Below, one piece after another: positions 10,573 through 21,482 of a stretch of 64,000 bases of DNA. The DNA comes from Sycobia sp. Sy_11. Lineage: Eukaryota > Arthropoda > Insecta > Hymenoptera > Epichrysomallidae. Both the position numbers and the translations under genes were made by a program. The DNA lies in contig JACCIC010000226.1 in the NCBI GenBank assembly GCA_018907035.1, forward strand, positions 124,001 to 188,000, given 5' to 3'. Numbering within the stretch: the stretch's first letter is position 1; each line of letters opens with the position of its first letter. The notes under the pieces are model-generated. The model was given only the letters and a program-made list of their open reading frames with translations. It was not told the DNA's origin and ran no database searches.

Positions 10573-11744
10573 TATAAATTAGAACTAATAAGAATAAATT
10601 AATAGAAATAATCAAAGATAATAGGAGTAACATAAGAATAGAAATCTAACTGTGAAATAGCGATTTTTTATACTTTTATTTAAAAACGGTACAAGGGCAC
10701 CAACTATAATTATAATTCTTTTTTTTTTAATCGAACGAGAAATTTCTGTTTGAAATCTGTAAACTAAAAAAAAAAAAAATTTGACGGTAATTTAAAAATT
10801 CATATCCGTAAATTCGTCAAACAGATTCTTGTAAACGCGTATTCGGCACGTCACGACCGCGGTCGGCCGTCGCCGAACTCCCCCCCCCCTTTATCCCATC
10901 CTTCTTCCTCAGAGAACGGGAGAGGCGCGGGACTCCGCGCTCAACCACCGAGCACGCGAGTCGTGAAAGAAGAAGAGAAAGAGAACGAGAGGTAGCGGAG
11001 GGCATAGCGTTGACCGTAAAGAAAGGTGCGTGGTGAAGTCGGAGAGAGAGAAAGAGCCGAGTAAAGTTAAAGGATAGAGCGTAAAGAAAGCATAAAGGAA
11101 GAAAGCAGATATCGTGAGCTGGGCGAGAAGAGGAGACAGCGGGAAGAGCTAAGGAGAGAAAGCCATCGGAGATAGCAGTGGAGAGAAGAGTTCGAGCGGC
11201 TCCAGCAGCGCCGGCGCCGCCTTCATTCTCGACGACGCGTAACGCCGGCACCGACGGCAAGACCGTGGACGCCAGGACCGGAGGACCGCGCGCATCCAGT
11301 GAGCGCCATCGGGGTTTGTGTTTGTCGTTGTTCTGCCCTTCCTTATTTTTTTTGTCTTTCTTTTTGTGTTCCCCTCTCCCTTTCCCCCTTCCCTCTCCCC
11401 CGCATTAGTCCAAGTTTGGTGGGCGCGTCGGGGCGCGGATCGCGGTCGGGGGGTGTCGGAGCACGCGGATCGGTGTTGTATAAGTGCGTTGTCGGAGAAA
11501 TTTGTGTAATTACGGAAACAATCGGATTCAATAAACGCTGTAGAGTGAGATTGATATTGGACGCATATTTTCTTTCCCGATACATTTTATTCCCCTTTCC
11601 AGGCTAGCGAGACCTACTCTGAGAAGATAGAGGTGAGTAGGTGAAGATAGAAATTTTTTTTGTGTGTGTGTGCGCGAACGATTTGTAATCCTGAAAGAAT
11701 TTAATTTTTTTTGGGGGTGATCGTAATTCGCCGCATCACAAAAA

Positions 11745-11763
11745 TGGCGCCCAACGTGGGGCC
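11745..11763 (+). other. Primer binding site of gypsy element
   Basis: TGGCGCCCAACGTGGGGCC starts four bases after the LTR end (…ATCACA). TGG is the complement of a tRNA 3' CCA end, and a G/C-rich 18-nt match is the usual minus-strand primer site. I cannot assign the tRNA from the sequence alone. Confidence 0.8.
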
Positions 11764-14700
11764 CGGCCGGTCTGAAGTGGGAGCGTGAGTTTTCGCCACG
11801 TGGCGCGGCCATCTTAGTCACGTATCGCTATACGACCACGTGGGGTGGAAACGACCGAGATTCCGTGCGGGCGGATGTGCGGGACGAGGGAACGACTACT
11901 AATTTATTTGATGTATACTATTGAAAAAAAAAATTTTTTTTTTGCAGTACCTAACCGAATAGGTGGACTTGATCAATAAGCTGCACCTGAACATGATAAT
12001 TAGGAGTTATTATTTTCAGATTCATGAAACTTTATTGGACACGGTATTACAAAGTGAGAGAACAAGGAGAATTCTTTTTACCTTAAAGTATATATTCACA
12101 CAATCGAATATCGCAGACGGATGCTGATGAGAGCAAGGGATGTTAACTAGTGAAAAATAATTGTCGTAAAAGAGATGTGTAATTAAGTGCAAGGTTAAAA
12201 GAGAAAAAGGAACTCAACAAGGAATTAATATTGTTGATATTATTTTTTTTGTAATTTATACCAAACCATTCAAGGACGTGGGACTTTCTTCATTGTTTTT
12301 TTCGTTAAACCGAAAAAAAAGAGAACAAATTCAGAGGTAAATTTTTGATTTCTATTGAATGAACACTTGTTTTTTTGACATCATTATCTAAATTCTAATC
12401 TATATCGCAGATCCATGTATCTATATTTGATTATGTTTGTTGTAGCGCTAAGGAGATGTGACTGAGCTGCATTATTATAAATTGAGATTTTTAATCAATT
12501 AGTGCGTTTACTTACTCGTATATTAATATTAAATTTATTATCATTAATCTAAGCTGTATATTAAAATAATACATTTTTTTGGTAGTACAGTTTGATAACA
12601 TACCGATCGCTATAGTTAATCAATGATAAAGTATAATCATGCTTCTGATGCTGTAATGCTATTTCAGTTTAGTTTACGTATAGTACGACATAGTATTTAT
12701 TGACACAGAGTAAAAAAAGCATTTATTTTCGATTCGTGAAAGCAGTAATGAATATATAATCTAATTTTCTATATTAAACGAATAAAGTCTTTATAAATAC
12801 TTGATTGACATATGGTGTCAATACAAGAAATTTATGTTATATTGTCAATCATCATGTGTCACATATCCTTAGAAAGTGTTTGACATACTCGTATTACTTA
12901 TAGTTTGGATTTTATTTATCTATTGATCGATTAAGTGCATAATTTCTTTTTCCTAGGAATTTTTAACTTTATGAAAGTGACAAACATTACCGTATTATAT
13001 ATAAAAATCAATCTGTATGAGGTACTTACATTTCCTAAATGTAATTGCAAAGTATATATCTATATATAAAATAGGATTATAGAAGAGAGCAAATCTTTGT
13101 TAATTCTAAACGATCACTAAATTTTGATTGAACTAAAATTTTCATTTAAAATGAGATATGAATTTCTTTATATTTACTTGAATTTTTTTTGTAAATTAAA
13201 CTAATTTCATTTTACATGAAAGTATATGGTACTTAATTTACCTGTTTCTTGAAAGTAATACAATTCAATTTATAAACAAACAAGCTCTCATGATGGAAAA
13301 ATAAATAGCATTAAAATTGCTGTGAATGCAATGAGGATTTTGACAATGAAGTAATAAAAATTAATGAAATACCGAGGAAATTATTAAAGGCTTTTCGATA
13401 TTTACGTTATTCAGTTATTCTTTAAGAACTTCAGTTATTTACGTAACAAACAATAATTAACGGTGATTTATTGGGTCAATAATTTAGCACTATTATGCAT
13501 GTATTTATGCATTTATTTATTTTGGATGAAATTTTGAGAATTTCTAACAAATTGTTATAGTTAAACCAAGTTTATTTTGCAATCTATTTTTGGATTAAAT
13601 CTTATAAAAAAAATTTTATTACTGAAATTTCGAATCTATTCGCTTTGGTGAGAAAATTTATTTATATATGGTAACAGTCGTTTCAGTAAGTGAAATTACT
13701 GTTGTTATACGCGAATGTCCATTTTGCTAAACAAAAAAATAAAATGTTCTTATTCGGCGATGCATTATGGAGGTTTTCCATTTATTTGCTAAATGAATTA
13801 TATAATGGTACAGACTATTTCGTTTTTTTAATAATTGACAGTCGGAGTAGTCTATAAAAATTTAAGATTTAGATAGAAATGGAAAGTAACAAATTAGGAG
13901 TTAAGTAAAATACAAGCTTTAGCGTGATTTATTAAATTTTTTTATTTCCATATACAAATGAGGAAAAATTTATAGTAAATTTTAAATTAAATAATTTGTT
14001 ATTCTCTAATGAATTGCACATAAAATTACGAAAAATTGTGATCTGATTATACATGATAATTCACACATAATTATCGGTACTGGCACTTTTCTCACTTAAT
14101 TAAAAATTATTTCATAAATTCTACTCAAATCTTGGAATTAGATTTTTGTTAGGAGCTTTATAAGATATTTGATTTATAGCATTACTTCTGGCTAATCAAT
14201 TGAGAATCAAGAAGTAAATTCAACTCAAGGAAAAAAAAAATCTTAGTTAACCAGTACAATTAAATAACGATTTAAGGATTACCTGAATAATCAGTTTTTT
14301 GTCGTACTGTTGAATAGTATTCTACAAATTGTATCAAGGCTAATAAATAATGCAAATAATTTATTCAACTAAACATAAAAATTTAAGGGAATTAGGTAAT
14401 AGTACTAGCATTTTCTCAAATAAACATTAATGTTATTCTGCAGGAACCCAATAATTTTTTTTTGGTACTATAGTTAATTTTTTTTTTTGTTGTCTATGCA
14501 GTTGCCTTCTCTTAGGAGAGATTATTTTGCAGTATAGTTACACATAATTATTGATTTATATAATCTATTCTGAAGGGGTATTGTTATTTTTAATTATTTC
14601 CTAATAAAGGTAAATTCACATTTTTAGAATTGGGCCGAAATAAATTGGAGAATCGAATTTTTTCTTTTACATAGTGAAAGCAAATTAAATACTATAAGTA

Positions 14701-15860
14701 AGTAGCTTATAAATTTATATAAGATTACATTTGGCGTTGGTAACTTTGTAATTAGTGCTAGTATTTGTGAGTTACTAAATTGGACAATTATCATTAAGTT
14801 ATGGTAATGGAGATAAATGATAGAAACTTAAAGCCAGATAAAATCAAATTTGTGTTCCGCAGATCACAATTGTAGCATAATTTGTACAATTATTATTATT
14901 GTTTGGATTTGTTAGCCCATAATAATTTAATTATATACAATTGCTACAGAGAATCAAACAGAATATTCTAATAGGTGGTTTGTGTTGACTTCCTAAGGTA
15001 GAAAAAAAAAATTGTCTCGGCGGTTTGATTCACAGTTATTGCTTGATTATAGAAAAATAATTACATAGATAACAAATTTTATATCATAACTTCAAAGTAA
15101 TCAATTATCGTTCTAAATACCTTTGTAAAATCAATTTATACGCTTGAATACGGTAAAGATTTACGAGAGTATTGAATTTAATAAGCAGTTTTTGAAAAAT
15201 TTAGATTTGAAAGTCAGCACCGATTTTTATAAATTAACTTACTTATATAAGTTGAGACATTTGGAAATTAGCCGGTTCGTATACTTTCTGTATATCGATT
15301 TTTTTTATTAGCTAGTGGGAGTTAAAAAAATTTCGTTTCTTTTCGAATCGGGAGACGAGCCTGGGGCATGGTAACCCTAACTTAACTGTCGATTGAGGTA
15401 CATTGATTGATCTCATCATATGTTATAAGAACAAATCACTATTGATTGATGTGACTCAATGATCGTCACATATTATTATAAATCTATGTGTATTTATATT
15501 TTTGATTATGCCCATCGGATAATCACGATCGCTTGCCAGCCACCCGCGTTGTTCCCTTTTCAGGAAGATAAACCAGAATTAAATCGGAAAGTCTACAATC
15601 GGATGGGAATTTATAGGAATATTGAATCAGAATACGGAAGAGGTGGGGAAATCTAGACGAGATAGCATCGACGGTATTGCAAAGCCGATAGTTGAAACTT
15701 TGCTCGTCGAATTTGTTTTCTCTCTCAATTCGATCCCTTCTAGATACTAAAGAGTAAGGTAATCGCCAGATTAATTCGTAAATTATAAAATATATAATTG
15801 AATAAATTGTCATTTCACGATCCCGCTGGCACGCGATTCGGCCCCCTACCCCTTTTTCTC
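11764..15860 (+). other. ~4-kb AT-rich untranslated leader of gypsy element
   Basis: Between the primer site and gag lie about 4.1 kb. The first 100 bp are GC-rich; the rest is strongly AT-rich. No ORF reaches useful length and no domain is visible. The composition contrasts sharply with the GC-rich gag-pol. A splice-acceptor-like TTCCCTTTTCAG ends at 15563, shortly before the gag region. The leader could be part of the element, or contain host DNA or another insertion acquired since; no terminal repeats were found within it. Confidence 0.6.
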
Positions 15861-15997
15861 CCACACACGTGCACCCCCGTTTTTCGTCCGCTATCCCGCC
15901 TCCGTTTGACGGTTCCGGACGGCAAATCAGATCGCGTTTTGAACAGGGCAATCGTACACAGGAGCGAATAGACGAGGCAGAATCTCTAAAAGTGGTC

Positions 15998-17215
15998 ATG
16001 GCGTCCGTGAAGAGCGAAACGAGCAACGCGAGCAACGCGTCTTTGGAGTTGATTATGGACCAGTACGATGGGGCCTGGGCGATGTACGGTCGGATTCGCC
16101 GTCTGGACCAGGACCAGATGAAGGATATCTTAAGTTCGCTAGGTGCAAGTACGCACGGCGATCGTCGTACATTACGGAGACGCCTTCTAAGGGCCGAACT
16201 CCATGATCAAAACCCATCCCTGGAGATATCTTGGATAGCGGAGGACGAGGAAGATCGGGACTCGTCGCCTACGCGCGGGGTTGACCAGATCCGAGTCATG
16301 GATGATTCCCTCGTCGATAAGCGCCGTAGATGGACAGGACGTGAGCGTGGATGCCCAATGACTACCCTGGACGAGTTGGAGATTCCAGGACGGGCAACCC
16401 CGCTGACGACGGTGGGGGTGAACCCTTTCGAGAGTCTACGGACTTCGCCGCCCATGGCCGCGCAGATTCCCGGCAGGGCTGTGACAGTCACAGCGACAAC
16501 GTGCACCACCACCACGCCGAAGTACACCACTGCGGGTAACACCATACCGAAGTCAGATTCCCAACCGGTTACGATCAACCTGGGGGTGGTGTCAACGGTC
16601 AGCTTGGCAGACCAGTCGACTTCGTTGCGCCGTCTAGAAGATCAGAAACGGGTGGCAAATCTGCAAATGGATCACATACTCCAGATGGCCATGGAACGCA
16701 ATGAAGAAGAGCGGCTGCGAGTACAGGACGAGATAGACCGTCGAACAATTCTGACCCAGTTCGACCAACAGCGTCGGCGCCGTAGTGTTCAGCCCGAGAC
16801 GCAACCAAATCAACGAGTGATCGGCGATGGTAGGAGCATCACCCGCAACGTATCCGGCCCTCGCGTCAGGGAAGAGGTCGACGACGATGCAAACTTGGCG
16901 TCCGACGGGGACAGTCAGCACGGAGGATGCGATCGGCCCGAAGCCATGCGTGCACCTACTACCAGACCTGGGACCAGCAAAGTAGGTCGGACCGAAAGCA
17001 GAGCCGCAGAATACGGACCGACCGTGACGCAAGAACGCCCGCCGACCAAACGAACCGGAAATCCTGGCCGAGACTGTTGTCCGCCGCCACATCCCGTCCG
17101 CAACACTAGCCTGGAACGGGACACAGTGAGGCCAACCTCGCCCCCGTGTGCGTGTCCACACGGGAGTAGCCGAGGCTATGGACAGCACCCGCCAGCCAGA
17201 ATCTTAAAGGACTAG
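15998..17215 (+). pseudogene. Gypsy gag, N-terminal part with SAP-like motif
   Basis: Open from 15869, but the ATG at 15998 (MASVKSETSNASNASLELI) is the more likely start because upstream codons are in a Pro/Arg-rich stretch. Residues ~30-65 (LDQDQMKDILSSLGASTHGD, then RRTLRRRLL) resemble a SAP nucleic-acid-binding motif, which is seen in some insect gypsy gags. The rest is hydrophilic and low complexity with an Arg-rich coiled-coil-like stretch (QMAMERNEEERLRVQDEIDR). The frame ends at a TAG at 17213; capsid sequence continues in another frame from ~17243, so a frameshift separates the two halves. It would form the structural particle protein. Confidence 0.7.
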
Positions 17216-17242
17216 GGTATCAAGTTCTCGGGGACCGACCAG

Positions 17243-18433
17243 TAGTATCCGCAAGAATACCTCGCGGACCTCGAAGAGTGTAGATACCCAGCCCGCCTGA
17301 CGGAGAGCGAATTAATCAGGGCGATCCCCAGTACCCTGAAGGGAGATGCTAAGCAGTGGTATCGACCCATATGGGCGGAGACCAGTCGCTGGGCGGCCTT
17401 TGAAGAGGCGTTCAGGCTGAGATTCATCAACCAGCTGGGCGAGGACGACCTTCGAAGAGAACTTTATTCGAGGACCCAGAACCGCAGCGAGACCGTCGCC
17501 ACCTTCGTCGCCAAGTTCAGGCACATTGTTTCCTACTTCCGGAGACCGCCGCCGTTGAGCGAGCAGGTGATGGTCGCTGCCAACAACCTACGACCAGATT
17601 ATCAGGTCTACATGGTGGGCAAGACGTTCACCAACTTTACAGAATTAACACGTTATGGCCTCGAGATGGAGCGAACCATGCAGCTCCAAACTCGGTGGAG
17701 CGCACCACCCGCGAAGGAAAAGATGAGACTTCGGAGTGCTGCTACCGCCTTAGCTCAGGCCAAGGCGACGAAGGTCGCGGCCATCACGCAGAGTGATAGA
17801 GGCCGGAGGACTGAGTCGACCGATAGCAAGGGATGTCTTAAGGAGACCCGGAGGAGGACCAAAGGAGCGAAAGCCAAGGTCAGAGAGGTAGCGGCCATAC
17901 AGGGACCTGTAGAGACCCAGACGCCGAGACCGATGGTAACGACCAAACCGGAGAGACCGCAGAGCTACGCTGCAGCCGTGAGGCGGCCATCTCCCAACGT
18001 ACCGCGACAGCAGCCGAGAAGTTGGGAAGCACGGCAGCCAAGGATCCGATCACCACAACGTTCGAGTCGCCGTTTCGAAGACCACGGTCGGTGGCAGAAT
18101 CGAAACCGCGAGGAGACTCGGAGAAGCTCGCCGCCAGCGCGTGACAGGGAAGACGGACGGTTCTACGGTTCGTGCTTCCACTGTAGAGCAGTAGGACACC
18201 GGGCGGCGAACTGCCCGAGTATCTCATGCTACCGGTGCCATCAACGCGGTCATTATGACACCGACTGCCCGAGCAGTCGGAGAAGCACGCTGTCGTGCCA
18301 ATGGTGCGACCGAGAGGGAGTTGCAATCCGTGACTGCCCTGATTGCGCCCCCATCTGTACAAAGTTGGGAAACGAGAGGACGGGGGGACACAACAGTCCC
18401 GCAACCCCCCGTTCACCCTCGGGACGCCGTTAG
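17243..18433 (+). pseudogene. Gypsy gag, capsid and zinc-knuckle part
   Basis: From ~17243 the frame gives a retrotransposon capsid pattern ('LIRAIPSTLKGDAKQWYRPI', 'FEEAFRLRFINQLGEDDL', 'YSRTQNRSETVATFVAKF'), then the downstream segment starting at the Met at 17555. Near the C-terminus are two CCHC zinc knuckles: CFHCRAVGHRAANCP and CYRCHQRGHYDTDCP, with a third Cys-rich region (CQWCDREG) that is degenerate. These bind the element RNA. No ATG begins this frame upstream of 17555, consistent with a frameshift from the preceding gag half or with programmed recoding. The coding sequence is far more GC-rich than the leader. Confidence 0.85.
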
Positions 18434-18771
18434 GACCGAACCCTATGCCGGAGTCCAAGGGAGCCATCCCGAAGAAAAAGGAGCCACTAAGCGGTGACAC
18501 CCAACCGCAAGTCAAGCGGGAACCAGAGAAGCCTGCGTGTATGGAAGCTGATCAGAGGGAGCATACGAGGTTGGAGCGAAACGTACCGAAGGAGAACACC
18601 GGAGTTCGGTGTGAGGGGCGAGAGAATAGTGAGATCGAGGACTGTTGGACAGATCGGGGAGTCCCCGAGGGAGCGTCAGACCGAGGGAGCGAAATGGTAT
18701 GCGGAGGAGAGATAGTGTATCGTAAGACCGACCCGACCAACGATAGATGCGAGAGAAGCGTCCGAAGCTAA
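18343..18771 (+). pseudogene. Gag-pro linker region, hydrophilic
   Basis: A 142-codon frame overlaps the end of the zinc-knuckle frame and is rich in Glu, Arg, Lys and Pro. It has no recognisable domain. It lies where the linker between nucleocapsid and protease is expected and is followed, after a stop at 18769-18771 and another frame change, by the protease segment. Probably a broken piece of the gag-pol polyprotein. Confidence 0.45.
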
Positions 18772-18811
18772 GAGCGCCCCGCAGAATGCTAACTACGGAT
18801 TAAACCAAGTA

Positions 18812-19627
18812 TTGAAGAAATTAGAGTTCCCGCCACCGAGATGGCCGGGAGGTATGCCTCCAGCCTGGCTAACGCCGGGACCTCCCCACAGTAAAGTTCA
18901 GGGGGAGAGTGGAATTGCAGCGGAGCTAGATCGAACATCAGGACCTGTGGAGTCCCAGGACCTGGAGAAAACTGTACAGACGGAAGAAACTGGCCCGGAC
19001 CAAGATGGACCCGAGGTAGCCGGCGCGGCGTTAGAGAATCGATTGTTTCTTCCCGTGGGGATGAACGGGAGGAATTATCGCGCATTATTCGATCCTGAAG
19101 CTGTAGTTTCAGTCGTCGGACCTCGAGTAGCCGAGCGATTCAAGGATCGACTACGGCCGACCTCGACGAGGCTGAAGAGTGCCCTCGGCGGAGGGACGAC
19201 CATGCTAGGCGAGCTACCGCTAATACTAGAAGTGGATGGAGTGGTCGGGGAGTTGTCAGTCAAAGCCGCGAGTTTCCTGGACCATGACATTATATTGGGT
19301 ATGGACTTTTGCCAGATTTGGGAGGTCGAAGCCCGTCTTGGACCTGGACAGTGGCATATACGAGGCGGTAGGTGGAGAAAGTTTAGTCGCACGGGACAAG
19401 AGGCGGATGAGGAAGAGTTAGCTATATCGGCCGAATGCGCGGGTATCGACGAAGCCAGCGAGGACCAAAGGACCTTAGTCGAGGACCTCGTGAGTAAGTT
19501 GTTGCCCGAGGCCGCTGAACGATTGGGAGCGACTACCCTGACCGAACATAGAATAGAGGTACAGGACGCGGCTCCAGTCAAACACCGGCCGAGACGCATG
19601 TCGCCGATGATGATGCAAGTATCATAG
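18812..19627 (+). pseudogene. Gypsy retropepsin and start of RT
   Basis: Residues ~75-180 match the aspartic protease of Ty3/gypsy elements: 'LFLPVGMNGRNYRALFDPEA' then 'HDIILGMDFCQIW'. The active-site signature, normally Asp-Thr/Ser-Gly-Ala, reads Asp-Pro-Glu-Ala. The catalytic Asp is retained but the two next residues are replaced, which should abolish activity. The C-terminal part ('TLTEHRIEVQDAAPVKHRPR') is the usual lead-in to reverse transcriptase. A TAG at 19625 interrupts the frame; the RT resumes in the same frame just after it. Confidence 0.85.
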
Positions 19628-19633
19628 GATGAA

Positions 19634-19990
19634 GTGAAGAAGATGTTCGAGAAAGGAGTGATCGAGCGCTCGGCCAGTGAGTGGAGCAGCGCGCCTGTTA
19701 TCGTGAAAAAGTCCGACGGTTCGTTCCGTTTCTGTGTGGACTACAGAGACCTGAACGCTGTCACTGTCAAGGACGCCTATCCGTTACCTAGTATGGATTC
19801 TATCTTGGATAAGCTGCGTAAGGCCAGATATTTATCGAAGGTAGACCTAAAAGAAGTGTACTTCCAGATACTAATGGACGCAAAGAGCAGGAAGTTCACG
19901 GCCTTCGCAGTACCCGGATCAGGTCTCTGGCAGTTCACCAGAATGCCGTTCGGCCTAACGATAAAGACTCGGAATGGAAAATCCCGTTAG
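19634..19990 (+). pseudogene. Gypsy reverse transcriptase, truncated
   Basis: The RT fingers and palm are clear: 'VIVKKSDGSFRFCVDYRDLN', 'DAYPLPSMDSILDKL', motif A 'YLSKVDLKEVYFQI' and motif B 'FTRMPFGLT'. Immediately after FGLT the sequence jumps to the connection region before RNase H, so the motif C (Y-x-D-D) segment is deleted near 19963. It cannot polymerise DNA. The frame follows the stop at 19625 with nothing between, so pol was once continuous. Confidence 0.9.
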
Positions 19991-20410
19991 TCAAGTTATT
20001 ACGAAAGAGCCAACCATGGACCTGGGACACAGATCAAGAAGAAGCATTCAACAAACTAAAGGAAGCATTGACGACCGCGCCAGTGCTCGCGCGGCCGGAT
20101 TTTTCGAAGCCATTCTAGGTACAGTGCGACGCGAGTCACTACGCGATCGGGGCAGTACTGACGCAAGAGGGAGAGGACGGTGAGCATCCGATAGTATACG
20201 TGAATCGTGTATTGACCGCGGCGGAGCGCAATTATACGACCTCAGAGAAAGAGTGCTTGGCGTTGCTGTGGTCAATCAAGAAATTGAGACCATACTTGGA
20301 AGGTTATAAGTTCACGGCAATTACGGACCACAGCGCACTTCGCTGGCTCCGGAACCTCAAAGAACCTACGGGCCGCCTGTCCCGCAGCAATGGGACTTTG
20401 AGATAGTGCA
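19965..20410 (+). pseudogene. Gypsy RNase H domain, interrupted
   Basis: After the RT deletion the sequence reads 'DQEEAFNKLKEALTTAPVLA' and then, past a stop at ~20116, 'VQCDASHYAIGAVLTQEGED'. The frame at 20200-20406 carries 'YTTSEKECLALLWSIKKLRP' and 'AITDHSALRWL'. These are the conserved Asp, Glu and Asp regions of the RNase H-like domain. A stop at 20404-20406 separates it from the integrase lead 'HRRGAIHHVPDALSR'. Decayed by at least two nonsense changes. Confidence 0.85.
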
Positions 20411-21482
20411 TAGGCGCGGAGCGATTCATCATGTCCCGGACGCGTTGTCCCGGATGTTCGAGAACGAGTTCGAGGAAATTGCTACATTCGAACCGTGTGA
20501 GGATAACTGGTACACCCAGAGGGTTCAGAAAGTCATAGAATTCCCATACAAGTTCCCGGGGTGGAGCGTATACGATGGTATGTTATACAGGCGAAGGGTG
20601 GACTCTATTTTGGACAACGTGATAGAGGACCAAGAGAATTGGAAACTCGTAGTACCAACGGACCACCGAGAGAGGGTGTTGCGTGAGGCACATCAGGAAC
20701 CGTCAGCTGGTCATCTGGGCGTCAAAAAGACGTACGAGAGAATCACGAGAGAATACGACTGGCGGGAGATCTACCACGATACGAACACCTACGATCGCCA
20801 GTGCCCCGAGTGCCAATGGCATAAGTCCACGCGAACAGGACCACAAGGACTAATGGGTCATCGCATCGTGGAGAAGCCTTGGGTCGTTGTGGCTGCCGAT
20901 GTCGTCGAGCTTCCCCCGAGCAAGAGGCAATACAAGTATATACTGGTATTCCAGGACCTCTTCATCCGATGGGTCGAATTAAAGGCGTTGAGGAAAGCCG
21001 ACGGCAAGGCAGTCGCCAAGGCTTTCAAGGATTTAGTCCTATTCAGATGGAACACGCCGGATTATTTCTTGAGCGATAATGGGACTGAGTTTGATAATCA
21101 TGTGCTTAAGAAGATATTAGAAGGATATGGTGTGAAACACGTCACGACGCCACCCTACCACCCGCAAGCCAATCCGGAGGAGCGTAGCAACCGGACCTTA
21201 AAGACCATGATTTCCAAATTCGTGGGACCGGGCCATCGCGATTGGGACCTGCATCTATGCGAACTACGTCACGCCATGAACACAGCAACACAAACATCAA
21301 CTATAGTGTCACCAGCGTTTTTAAAGAAGAAGGGAAAACCGGTCAAGAAGACGACGTCCCAGAATTGGCGGACGAAGTCCGGTTTAGGGGGGAGATTTGT
21401 GACAAGAGTCACAAGACGCCCGCGCCGACTTGTCCAGGAAAAAGACGACGCGCGCGCCATCCCGTGGACAAGAAAACCTTAA
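20406..21482 (+). pseudogene. Gypsy integrase
   Basis: A 358-codon frame starting just after the RNase H stop. The zinc-binding domain has 'REAHQEPSAGHLG' and 'CPECQWHKS' (HHCC). The catalytic core shows Asp in 'VVAADVVEL', Asp in 'FLSDNGTEFDN' and Glu in 'NPEERSNRTLK', so the D,D-35-E triad is in place. 'PYHPQANP' precedes the Glu as in the family. The C-terminal part past ~21340 runs into the polypurine tract and the 3' LTR in an altered frame, so the natural end is lost. This is the best preserved pol domain, but it is part of a broken polyprotein. Confidence 0.92.
21386..21395 (+). other. Polypurine tract of gypsy element
   Basis: AGGGGGGAGA, followed by TT and then TGTGACA of the 3' LTR. 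Position and composition fit the plus-strand primer of an LTR element. Confidence 0.85.

Larger units (their letters stand above)
7650..11740 (+). repeat. 5' LTR of the large gypsy element
   Basis: This LTR is 4091 bp but contains three segments missing from the 3' LTR: about 508 bp of GATA/AATAAG-type low-complexity repeat (8001-8508), the mariner (9287-10572) and 116 bp at 10943-11058. Subtracting these leaves about 2.18 kb, matching the 2162-bp 3' LTR. A polyadenylation-type AATAAA lies at 11530. The GC-rich promoter-like block at 10840-11460 is followed by a strong pyrimidine tract (11330-11400). LTR-internal open frames here are low complexity and are not treated as genes. Confidence 0.9.

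Noticed and set aside
10817..11607. Overlapping frames in the 5' LTR, repeated at 22734-23365
   Set aside because: They lie in GC-rich LTR sequence on both strands, are low complexity, and differ by frameshifts between the two LTRs, so coding constraint is not supported.
15523..16035. 170-codon minus-strand frame opposite the gag start
   Set aside because: Antisense to gag, no domain; treated as a shadow.
16207..17188. Minus-strand frames of 123 and 184 codons over gag
   Set aside because: Shadows of GC-rich gag coding sequence; no recognisable motif.
17880..18515. 211-codon minus-strand frame
   Set aside because: Antisense to the zinc-knuckle region; no independent evidence.
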